64,000 nt of DNA, taken from contig RAYB01000001.1 of NCBI GenBank assembly GCA_003669055.1, positions 62,001 to 126,000 of the forward strand, read 5' to 3'. The translations under genes and the position numbers were made by a program. This DNA is from a bacterium 1XD21-70 (GTDB taxonomy: Bacteria > Bacillota > Clostridia > Lachnospirales > Lachnospiraceae). Shown here piece by piece: positions 7,651 through 15,157 of the stretch (positions are counted from its first letter, which is position 1; the number at the start of each line of letters is the position of its first letter). The notes below the pieces were generated by a model. The model had not been told where the DNA came from, ran no database searches, and was given only the letters and a program-made list of their open reading frames with translations.

Positions 7651-9105
7651 TCACGCAATATAATTCAGGGGGATCCGCACGGTAAACGTGCTGCCCTCCC
7701 CCTCCCTGCTGGTAAGGCGGATCGCCCCCTTATGCATCAGGATCACCCGTCTAGTAATGGCAAGCCCCAGCCCGCTGCCCCCGGTCTGCCTGGAACGGGC
7801 TTTATCCACACGGTAAAACCGTTCAAAGATCCGGTCCTGTTCTTCCTCCGGTATCCCGATTCCGGAATCCGCCACCTTGATGTAAAAGAATTTGTGGTCT
7901 GCATCCACAGTCACCCGCACCCATCCCTCCGGGGAATTATACTTGATAGCATTTTCCACCAGGTTGCTGATGGCAAGGGAAAGCTTTGTCTCATCCACGT
8001 CTGCCTCCACCCCGCGGATGCTTTCCAGGATCAGTTCCACCTTCCGCTTATTGGCAATCGGGCGCAGGCGTTTTAAAATCTGCTTGACCAGCACTACAAT
8101 ATCTACCTGGGAAAGGTTGATCTCCGCTTCGGATTTGTCCATCTTCACCAGGGAAAGCAAGTCATCGATAATCTTGTTCTCCCGGTCAATCTCATCGGAT
8201 ATGTCCTCCATAAACTCCCGGTACAATTCTACCGGAGCCTCCCCCATCCCCATCAGGGAATCTGCCAGCACCCGGATGGAGGTGATCGGCGTCTTCAGTT
8301 CATGGGAAACATTGGACACAAACTCCTGGCGGGACTGGTCAACCTCCTTTAACTTTGAAATCGTGCTCCCTACAGTCTGGGCGATCTCCTTCGTCTCCCG
8401 GTAACCGTCTGTGCTGATATCGGTATCTAACGCCCCTGCTGCTACCTGGTTCAGCTTCCGCTGCAATTCCTTAAACGGCTGCAGAAGCACCGTCACCGCA
8501 ACCATGGCGGCCAACATCAGAATCACGGCTACCAGCAGCTGCAAAAACAGCATTTTGTCGGCAACCACATCCATCAGCGATAAAATCTCTTCCGTAGATG
8601 CCGTGATCACCAATACCCCCTCAATCCCCTTTACCGGCGTATTATCATAGATCGGAACCGTCTGGGCAAAGTAATGCCGCTCTTTATTATACCGGCTGCT
8701 GCTTTCCCCCTGAAAGCAGCGGATTACCTCTTCTGCAACCAAAAACCTCCGTTCAGCAATATGAAACGTGTCCTGGACTATCCTAAAATCGCGGTTTACC
8801 ACCACAATCCTTCCATTATACACATCTGCCATGGCTTGGATCTCGCTGTCCACCGTCCCGTCCCTGGCTTCTCCCTTAAGGTACCCTGTCCTGGTCATCT
8901 TACTGCTCAAAATCTGGCATTGGTTCTGAACCTCTATCATCCGGAAGTCCGTCTGGCTCTGGCGCAGCGAACTGATCAGGATCTGGGTGCACAAAACCAT
9001 AGGCACCATCCCAAATAATACCAGCAGCACCGCCACCGGCACCTTTAAGCTGACCGAAAGACCCGGGGTGCAGAATATCTGCCATCGTTTCCTTCCATTC
9101 TCCAT
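7651..9105 (-). CDS. Membrane sensor histidine kinase (HAMP-HisKA-HATPase)
   Basis: 484 aa. TM helix near residues 22-43, an extracytoplasmic sensing domain of about 140 residues, a second TM helix near 186-208, HAMP linker, DHp domain with the phospho-acceptor His268 in 'SNVSHELKTPITSIR', and an ATPase domain with N-box 'NLVENAIKYNSPEG', G1 'DSGIGIP', F-box 'FERFYRVDKARSR' and G2 'GGSGLGLAI'. All catalytic motifs are intact. The ATG at 9105 is chosen among GTG/ATG/ATG because it has the best spacing to GGAG. The downstream neighbour is a GerMN lipoprotein and the upstream one DegV; no response regulator gene lies nearby, so its partner is encoded elsewhere. The architecture resembles WalK/PhoR/MtrB-type kinases. 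Confidence 0.93.
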   Translation of the reverse strand: MENGRKRWQIFCTPGLSVSLKVPVAVLLVLFGMVPMVLCTQILISSLRQSQTDFRMIEVQNQCQILSSKMTRTGYLKGEARDGTVDSEIQAMADVYNGRIVVVNRDFRIVQDTFHIAERRFLVAEEVIRCFQGESSSRYNKERHYFAQTVPIYDNTPVKGIEGVLVITASTEEILSLMDVVADKMLFLQLLVAVILMLAAMVAVTVLLQPFKELQRKLNQVAAGALDTDISTDGYRETKEIAQTVGSTISKLKEVDQSRQEFVSNVSHELKTPITSIRVLADSLMGMGEAPVELYREFMEDISDEIDRENKIIDDLLSLVKMDKSEAEINLSQVDIVVLVKQILKRLRPIANKRKVELILESIRGVEADVDETKLSLAISNLVENAIKYNSPEGWVRVTVDADHKFFYIKVADSGIGIPEEEQDRIFERFYRVDKARSRQTGGSGLGLAITRRVILMHKGAIRLTSREGEGSTFTVRIPLNYIA

Positions 9106-9126
9106 CATCACTCCTGCTGCCCTAAC

Positions 9127-10014
9127 CTAACATCCACGCCTTTTTATCTCTTCGGAAAGGCACCGGGTCACTGCCACTGCAAGCGCACCTGGCCCGATAT
9201 GGCAGGCCACGCTTAAGGACAAGGGATCCGCGATAATTTTCCCTGTCTTGGGGTACAATCCTTTCAGTTCGTCAGCAAACTCCCGGGCCGCTTCATAATT
9301 GCAGGTATGCGCCACCGCGATCCAGGTATGTTTTGCTTCCGGGTCATCAAAACGGTTTTTAAGATCCTGGGCGATTGCCGACAGCATAATCGTCTTGGCC
9401 TGTTTCATCGTCCGCGCCTTAGAAAATGCATCCAGCTTTTCTCCCTGGATCTGCAAAACCGGCTTTATCCGCAAAAGTGTCCCCAGCGCTGCCGCAGCCG
9501 GTGTGACACGCCCTCCTCTTTTTAGATATTTCAAGGTATCAATTGTAATATAGATACTGGATTCTGTACTGCTCCTCTCCAGTTCCTCCCCTATTTCCCC
9601 TGCATCCATTCCAAGTGCTGCCATCTCCATCGCATCCATCACCGCTTGGCGCTGTGTGATGGAAATCCTCCGGTTGTTCACCACCCGCACCTTACCGCCG
9701 TAATCCTCTGCCAGCATAACAGCCGTCTGGCAGGAACTGCTCAGCCCGCTGGACATAGGGATATGGACAATCCCATCATATTCTTTTAAAATCTGGTCCC
9801 ATAAATTCATTACAGTCTCCGGGGAGGGTTGGGAGGTTGATATCTTTGCATCCTCCTTCAGGCGCCCATAAAATTCTTCCTGAGTCAGGCTGATGTCTTC
9901 CTCATAAGTCTCCCCGTCAATCATAAATGGCATCGGTATCACAAAAATCCCCAGTTTTTCCCCTTCTGCCTGGGTAATGCCGCTGTTGCTGTCCGTCACC
10001 ACTGCTATTTTCAT
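9127..10014 (-). CDS. DegV family fatty-acid-binding protein
   Basis: 295 aa. Proteins of the DegV/FakB family bind a fatty acid and, with the kinase FakA, present it for phosphorylation. Recognised from 'MKIAVVTDSNSGIT' at the N-terminus, the 'ISTSQPSPE' loop that contacts the carboxylate, 'IPMSSGLSSS', 'YLKRGGRV', 'LRIKPVLQIQGE' and the C-terminal 'CHIGPGALAVAV'. Length is normal. It sits 23 bases after the ABC transporter and 21 bases before the kinase, so the three are likely co-transcribed. Its lipid ligand cannot be told from sequence. Confidence 0.94.
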   Translation of the reverse strand: MKIAVVTDSNSGITQAEGEKLGIFVIPMPFMIDGETYEEDISLTQEEFYGRLKEDAKISTSQPSPETVMNLWDQILKEYDGIVHIPMSSGLSSSCQTAVMLAEDYGGKVRVVNNRRISITQRQAVMDAMEMAALGMDAGEIGEELERSSTESSIYITIDTLKYLKRGGRVTPAAAALGTLLRIKPVLQIQGEKLDAFSKARTMKQAKTIMLSAIAQDLKNRFDDPEAKHTWIAVAHTCNYEAAREFADELKGLYPKTGKIIADPLSLSVACHIGPGALAVAVTRCLSEEIKRRGC

Positions 10015-10037
10015 ATCACTGTCCCATTCCTTTCCGT

Positions 10038-11828
10038 TTATTCCCGCAAACCATGGCCAATTGCCACGCTATTCCCCATGTCCTGCCCCTGTTCCTGCGC
10101 CGATTGGTAAAGCTGGTAATAGATCCCCTGCTTTTCTAAAAGTTCCTTATGGCTGCCCTCTTCCTGGATCTTCCCTTCCGACAGCACCAGGATCCGGTCT
10201 GCATTCTGAATCGTAGTCAGCCGGTGGGCAATCGTCAGCGTCGTCCTTCCTTCCGCTAAACGTTCTAAGGATTGGGACACCAGATGCTCGCTCTCATTAT
10301 CCAGCGCCGAGGTGGCCTCATCCAAAATCAAAATGGCCGGGTTTTTCAAAAAAACACGGGCAATGCTGATCCGCTGTTTCTGTCCCCCAGACAGCTTCAC
10401 ACCGCGTTCCCCCACATAGGTGCCATACCCATCCTTTAATGCCTGGATAAATTCATGGGCTCCTGCCATCTGTGCCGCCCGGACCACGTCTTCCTTTGAA
10501 GCCTCCGGGTTTCCATAGGCAATATTCTCATACACCGTGCCGGAAAACAGATAGACATCCTGCTGCACAATCCCGATATTCGTCCGCAGGCTCTGCAGTG
10601 TAATCCCCTTTAACTCCTGTCCGTCAATCAATACCGACCCGTCTGTAGTATCATAGAAGCGGGGGATCAGATTACACAATGTTGTTTTCCCTCCGCCGGA
10701 AGGCCCCACCAGCGCGATCCTTTCCCCTGGCCTTATCGTAAGGTTGATATTTTCCAATACGGAATTATGGTCATCCGGATACTCAAAACTCACATGGTCA
10801 AAACAGATTGCCCCTTTTACCTCCGCAAGAGGTTTCGCCCCCGGCTCATCTAAGATCTCCACTTTGGAATCCATGATCTCCACAAAACGTTCGATACCGG
10901 TCATCCCTCTCTGGAACTGCTCTGCAAATTCAATAATCCGGCGGATCGTCGTCAGCAGGGTGGTAACATACAGGGTATAGGCCACCAAATCCCCTGGCTC
11001 AATCAGCCCCTTGACCATAAATATCCCCCCGGCCACAATCACAACCACATACATCAGCCCGTCAAACATCCGTATCGTGTCCTGGAATGCCGCCATATAC
11101 AGATAGCTTTCCCGCTTGATGGCCAAAAATGCCTGGTTATCCTGGCGGAATTTCTCAATCTCAATGTTCTGGTTGGCAAAAGCCCGCACTACGCGGTTGC
11201 CGAGCAGATTGTCTTCAATGCGGGCATTCAGTTCTCCGATCTGCTGCCTCTGTTTCCGGAAGGCCTGCTTTACCTTCAAATTAAAATAGGTGCAGGAAAA
11301 CACCATAACCGGAATCACAAGGAAAATAATCACCGTCAATGCCACGTTGATCCCTGACAGCACTGCAAAGGATATCACTGCCTTCAAAAAGGCGATAAAA
11401 AACTCTTCCGGGCAGTGATGGGCAAACTCGGTCACGTCAAACAGGTCGCTGGTTATCCGGGACATAATCTGCCCGACCTTTGTATTGTTAAAATAGCTGT
11501 CCGACAGCTTTTGCAGATGCTCAAATGCATCTTGCCTCATATCTGTCTCGATTCGTGTGCCCATCACATGCCCCGTATAGGCCATATAGAAAGCCGCAAG
11601 GCCGTCTACCACCCGCAAGGCAAAGTAGATCCCTCCCATCCGGAGGATCAATCCCGTACTAAGGGATGCCAGATCCCGCATCCCCTGGTTTGTAATATAG
11701 CGGAGCAGCATCGGAAAGACCAGTTCACATACCGTAGTCAGCGATGCGCAGAACAAGTCAAACACCATCGTCTTCCAATACCGCTTATAATAGGGCAAAA
11801 ACCGCTTTAAAAGCGTTGATGTCTTCAT
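10038..11828 (-). CDS. ABC exporter, fused membrane and ATPase domains (MsbA/BmrA-like half transporter)
   Basis: 596 aa. The N-terminal ~320 residues form the six-helix exporter domain ('KRFLPYYKRYWKTMVFDLFCASLTTV...'); the nucleotide-binding domain has Walker A 'GPSGGGKTTL', Q-loop 'IGIVQQDVYLF', signature 'LSGGQKQR', Walker B 'ILILDEATSALD' and H-loop 'IAHRLTT'. All are intact, so it should work as a homodimer, because no second half transporter is adjacent. Substrate (lipid, drug or peptide) is not deducible. The ATG at 11828 follows GGGAGG with 7-base spacing; the frame is open eight codons further upstream without a better signal. It is the first gene of the leftward run. Confidence 0.93.
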   Translation of the reverse strand: MKTSTLLKRFLPYYKRYWKTMVFDLFCASLTTVCELVFPMLLRYITNQGMRDLASLSTGLILRMGGIYFALRVVDGLAAFYMAYTGHVMGTRIETDMRQDAFEHLQKLSDSYFNNTKVGQIMSRITSDLFDVTEFAHHCPEEFFIAFLKAVISFAVLSGINVALTVIIFLVIPVMVFSCTYFNLKVKQAFRKQRQQIGELNARIEDNLLGNRVVRAFANQNIEIEKFRQDNQAFLAIKRESYLYMAAFQDTIRMFDGLMYVVVIVAGGIFMVKGLIEPGDLVAYTLYVTTLLTTIRRIIEFAEQFQRGMTGIERFVEIMDSKVEILDEPGAKPLAEVKGAICFDHVSFEYPDDHNSVLENINLTIRPGERIALVGPSGGGKTTLCNLIPRFYDTTDGSVLIDGQELKGITLQSLRTNIGIVQQDVYLFSGTVYENIAYGNPEASKEDVVRAAQMAGAHEFIQALKDGYGTYVGERGVKLSGGQKQRISIARVFLKNPAILILDEATSALDNESEHLVSQSLERLAEGRTTLTIAHRLTTIQNADRILVLSEGKIQEEGSHKELLEKQGIYYQLYQSAQEQGQDMGNSVAIGHGLRE

Positions 11829-11929
11829 ATATATCCTCCCTTTGTCCCTCATTTGGGGAACATCCTGGCTTTGCTTTTCTATTCTAAACTATTTTAACTG
11901 GAAAGGGAAGCAATATTTTGCAAATTTGC

Positions 11930-11958
11930 TGGACGGATGGGAGGCAGGGGATTATAAT
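11930..11958 (+). promoter_or_regulatory. Promoter for the zinc-ribbon/NERD pair
   Basis: TGGACG (11930-11935), 17 bases, TATAAT (11953-11958). The -10 is perfect; the -35 matches 4 of 6. It lies 70 bases before the start at 12030. Confidence 0.6.
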
Positions 11959-12029
11959 GGACAGATGGGGTGGCTGTCCGGGTTATCTGGACGGTTACCG
12001 GATAAGTAAAATATAAGGAGGATTTTGGA

Positions 12030-12731
12030 ATGCCTTATTGTCCGAAATGTGATATGGAATTCATTGATGGCATTACCGTATGCAGTGACTGCCATGGCCC
12101 CTTGGCAGAATCCCGGGAGGCTGCCGAGGCCATGAAAAAAAAGGAGCAGGAAGAAACCTTCATGCGGCTGCAGGAAGAATACGAATATCAGAAACAATCC
12201 ATCGAAGAATTAAAACAAGCCTATGAGGAGGAAGAAAAAGCTAAGCCTAACCGTGTACCGGAATTCACCCGCGCTTATGTCAGCAAAGCCCAAAAATATG
12301 ATGACCTCAAGTCTTCTGCCTCTGCTTTTTTCCTTGTGGGAGGGCTCCTCACAGCTTTTTCTGTCCTCTCTTGGACCAATATGGTCCGTTTGCCCTTTGG
12401 CCTGGTGGGACAGGTGTCCCTCACAGCCCTCGGCCTCATCTTCCTGGCCATTGCCGCCAAAACCTCCATGGATGCCCAGGCCGTCAGCGGGCAGATTAGC
12501 GAGGAGGAGGCTAAGACCCAGCAGATCGTCAGCTGGTTTACCGGCCAGTATACCGGAAAACAGCTTGACGGGCAGCTTCTTGCAGACTATGGAGAACTCG
12601 CGCCCGAGGAACAGAGCCTGAAGCGTTTTGACTTAATCCAGGATATCCTCATCACCAACCATGACTTAAATGACCCGTCTTACGTGGACAAGCTGGCGGA
12701 AGACATCTATGGGACATTATACCAGGATTGA
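12030..12731 (+). CDS. Zinc-ribbon, coiled-coil, two-TM membrane protein of unknown function
   Basis: 233 aa. Residues 1-24 form a short zinc ribbon (CPKC ... CSDC). Residues 30-70 are a highly charged predicted coiled coil, then two hydrophobic helices near 98-117 ('SASAFFLVGGLLTAFSVLSW') and 124-145 ('FGLVGQVSLTALGLIFLAIA'), and a soluble acidic C-terminus. I do not recognise a named family beyond zinc-ribbon membrane proteins common in Clostridia. Start is supported by AAGGAGG. The NERD-domain gene follows after 21 bases, so the two probably act together at the membrane. Confidence 0.75.
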   Translation: MPYCPKCDMEFIDGITVCSDCHGPLAESREAAEAMKKKEQEETFMRLQEEYEYQKQSIEELKQAYEEEEKAKPNRVPEFTRAYVSKAQKYDDLKSSASAFFLVGGLLTAFSVLSWTNMVRLPFGLVGQVSLTALGLIFLAIAAKTSMDAQAVSGQISEEEAKTQQIVSWFTGQYTGKQLDGQLLADYGELAPEEQSLKRFDLIQDILITNHDLNDPSYVDKLAEDIYGTLYQD

Positions 12732-12752
12732 TTCCGGAAAGGAGCAAACTAT

Positions 12753-13487
12753 ATGGCAGACCATTCTTCACAGCAGTTTCTATTCGTAGGCTTCCTCTTG
12801 TTTTTCCTGATCGTCCTGATCCCGGTTCTCCAAAAACGGACCGGCAAGGATATCACCCACATGCTGTTTGGGATCCGCAGCCGGAAAGATCCGGCTTCCC
12901 AAAACGTGGCAGCCAAATCAGCCCGGGAGCCCCGCGTCCGCAACGGCACCAAAAGCGAACTGACTTCATTTGTCGCCCAGCTGCTGCGCTTTACTTCCAA
13001 AAACGGTATGCGCCTTGTTGCCCCCGGCACAATCACCCATGGCGGGAAAACCGCACGCCTCACGGCGCTGGTTGTCGCCCCAGGAGGAATTGTCGGGGTA
13101 TACTGCCTCGGCTTTGGCGGAACCATCGCCCCTGCAAACCGCAAGGAACCCGCCGGGAAATCCCTTGCCTGGCGCCAGCATATCAACGGGGAGGACAAGT
13201 CGTTTGACAACCCCTTAAAGGCCTGCCAGGAACAGGCCGAACTGATCCGCCTGGCCATGGATGAGGCCGGCATTCAGGCCGAACTGAATGTGGTGACAGT
13301 ATTTACCAATCCCCACGCCACCCTGGAGTCCACCCCGTCTTTTGTGTACAGCCCCAAAAGCTTTATCCAATATTTAAAAGAAAACGGAGAGTTGAAAACC
13401 GGCAGCCTTGATATCCATCAGGCAGCCCTGAAATTAGCCGAACTGGCTGGTATCCATAGCAATAAGAAAGGGAAGAAGAATCCGTAA
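12753..13487 (+). CDS. NERD-like domain membrane protein
   Basis: 244 aa with one N-terminal membrane anchor (residues 9-28, 'FLFVGFLLFFLIVLIPVLQ'). Residues ~70-190 resemble the NERD (nuclease-related) fold: 'GKSELTSFVAQLL'-like opening helix, 'ARLTALVVAPGGIVGVYCLGFGGTI' beta-strand region, conserved W after it, and 'NPLKACQEQAELIRL' helix. In typical NERD proteins the strand after 'GI' carries an E-x-K nuclease motif; here it reads VYCLGFGG, so catalytic residues seem lost. Assignment is by pattern and moderate. It is coupled to the zinc-ribbon gene and ends in a terminator shared with gpmI. Confidence 0.65.
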   Translation: MADHSSQQFLFVGFLLFFLIVLIPVLQKRTGKDITHMLFGIRSRKDPASQNVAAKSAREPRVRNGTKSELTSFVAQLLRFTSKNGMRLVAPGTITHGGKTARLTALVVAPGGIVGVYCLGFGGTIAPANRKEPAGKSLAWRQHINGEDKSFDNPLKACQEQAELIRLAMDEAGIQAELNVVTVFTNPHATLESTPSFVYSPKSFIQYLKENGELKTGSLDIHQAALKLAELAGIHSNKKGKKNP

Positions 13488-13508
13488 GCAGGCAATGCCC
13501 GCTTACGG
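13482..13508. terminator. Terminator hairpin between convergent NERD gene and gpmI
   Basis: CCGTAAGC / GCTTACGG with an 11-base loop, overlapping the NERD stop codon and followed on both strands by AT-rich sequence. Confidence 0.65.
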
Positions 13509-13522
13509 ATATTTATATTTGG

Positions 13523-15064
13523 TTATTTCACCAGCAATGATTTCCCGGTCATCTCCTTCGGCTGCTCTAAGCCCATCAGTTCAATAAGCGTCGGGGCAAT
13601 ATCTGCCAGGCATCCGCCTTCCCTCAGCTTGTACTCCGAACCGGCATTTACCAAAATAAACGGCACCGGATTCGTCGTATGTGCAGTAAACGGCTCCCCG
13701 GTCTCATAGTCGATCAGCTGCTCGGCATTCCCATGGTCTGCACAGATGAACATCACTCCTCCCGTCTCGCGGATGGCTTCCACCGTCCTGCCTACACAAT
13801 GGTCTACCGCCTCAATCGCCTGGATCGCAGCCGCCTCTACCCCGGTATGCCCCACCATATCCGGATTGGCAAAGTTAATAATCACCACATCATACTCACC
13901 GGAACGGATCACCTCCACCAGTTTATCGCACACCGCCGGTGCACTCATCTCCGGTTTCAGGTCATAAGTGGCAACTTCCTTGGGGGAAGGGATCAAAAAC
14001 CGGTCTTCCCCTTCATTTGGTTCCTCAATCCCTCCATTGAAGAAAAATGTCACATGGGCATATTTCTCCGTCTCGGCGATCCTCGCCTGCTTCTTGCCAT
14101 GGGCGGCTAAGAACTCACCAAAGGTATTGGTAATGCTCTCCTTCTCGAAAGCTACCAGCTTATTGCCGATGGTCTCATCATAGTCGGTAAAGCAGACATA
14201 TGTGGTTTTCACACGTTCTCCCCGGTCAAACCCGCTAAACACGTCATCACAGAAAACATGCGTAAGTTCCCGGGCACGGTCCGGGCGGAAATTGTAGAAA
14301 ATAACCGAGTCATTCTCCTGGATTGCCGCCACCGGGACACCGTTTTCTGTAATCACGGTCGGCATCATGAATTCATCCGTCTTCCCCTCATCATAGGAAG
14401 CCTGAATCGCACCGGTAGCGCTTTCGTTCTTTGGCCCCTCGCTCTTTGTCAGGGCATCATAAGCAATTTTCACGCGGTCCCAGTTCTTATCCCGGTCCAT
14501 GGCATAGTAACGCCCCGCCACGGTGGCCACCTTGCCGACTCCTAGTTCCTTCATCTTTCCTTCCAGTTCCGCTACATAATCACGCCCTGAAGCCGGCGGG
14601 GTATCCCGCCCATCCAAAAAGCAATGTACATATACTTTCTTTAGGCCATTCCTCTTCGCCAGTTCCAGCAAGCCATAGATGTGAGTATTATGGCTGTGTA
14701 CCCCGCCATCTGACACCAGGCCATACATATGCAGTGCGGAATCATGCTTTTTACAATTCTCTACTGCTGCCATAAATGCCTTATTCTCAAAGAAATCCCC
14801 GTCCTGGATCGACTTGGTAATGCGGGTCAGTTCCTGGTACACGATCCTGCCGGCTCCCATATTCAGATGCCCCACCTCGGAGTTGCCCATCTGCCCGTCG
14901 GGAAGCCCTACGGCCAGCCCGCTGGCCTGCCCTTTCACAAACGGGCACTGGCTCATCAGCTGATCCATCACTGGCGTCTTTCCCTCACATACCGCATTCG
15001 CCTCGCACTTATCGTTGAGGCCGTATCCATCAAGAATCATCAATACCACTGGTTTCTTGCTCAT
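13523..15064 (-). CDS. gpmI: 2,3-bisphosphoglycerate-independent phosphoglycerate mutase
   Basis: 513-aa glycolytic enzyme that interconverts 3- and 2-phosphoglycerate using two Mn2+ ions. It begins MSKKPVVLMILDGYGLND, with the metal-binding Asp in 'LDGYG', then the phospho-acceptor Ser in 'GNSEVGHLNMGAGR', 'FLDGRDTPP', 'GRYYAMDRD', 'FRPDRARE' and 'CADHGNAE'. All active-site motifs are present and length is typical. The start at 15064 has AAAGGAG; the frame continues upstream without one. It has its own promoter, separate from the GTPase gene that ends 90 bases upstream. Confidence 0.97.
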   Translation of the reverse strand: MSKKPVVLMILDGYGLNDKCEANAVCEGKTPVMDQLMSQCPFVKGQASGLAVGLPDGQMGNSEVGHLNMGAGRIVYQELTRITKSIQDGDFFENKAFMAAVENCKKHDSALHMYGLVSDGGVHSHNTHIYGLLELAKRNGLKKVYVHCFLDGRDTPPASGRDYVAELEGKMKELGVGKVATVAGRYYAMDRDKNWDRVKIAYDALTKSEGPKNESATGAIQASYDEGKTDEFMMPTVITENGVPVAAIQENDSVIFYNFRPDRARELTHVFCDDVFSGFDRGERVKTTYVCFTDYDETIGNKLVAFEKESITNTFGEFLAAHGKKQARIAETEKYAHVTFFFNGGIEEPNEGEDRFLIPSPKEVATYDLKPEMSAPAVCDKLVEVIRSGEYDVVIINFANPDMVGHTGVEAAAIQAIEAVDHCVGRTVEAIRETGGVMFICADHGNAEQLIDYETGEPFTAHTTNPVPFILVNAGSEYKLREGGCLADIAPTLIELMGLEQPKEMTGKSLLVK

Positions 15065-15122
15065 GTGAAATCTCCTTTTATTTAACGACCGGTTTGCCGG
15101 TCCTTTCCCGTACACGGTTTTC

Positions 15123-15157
15123 GTGTCCATTGTACTTTATTTTGGACACTTTTTCAA
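15123..15157 (-). promoter_or_regulatory. gpmI promoter with an inverted repeat around the -10
   Basis: On the minus strand TTGAAA (15157-15152), 17 bases, TACAAT (15134-15129). The arms GTGTCC (15123-15128) and GGACAC (15144-15149) flank the -10 region, which could be an operator. The -35 overlaps the 3' end of the GTPase gene. Confidence 0.65.
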
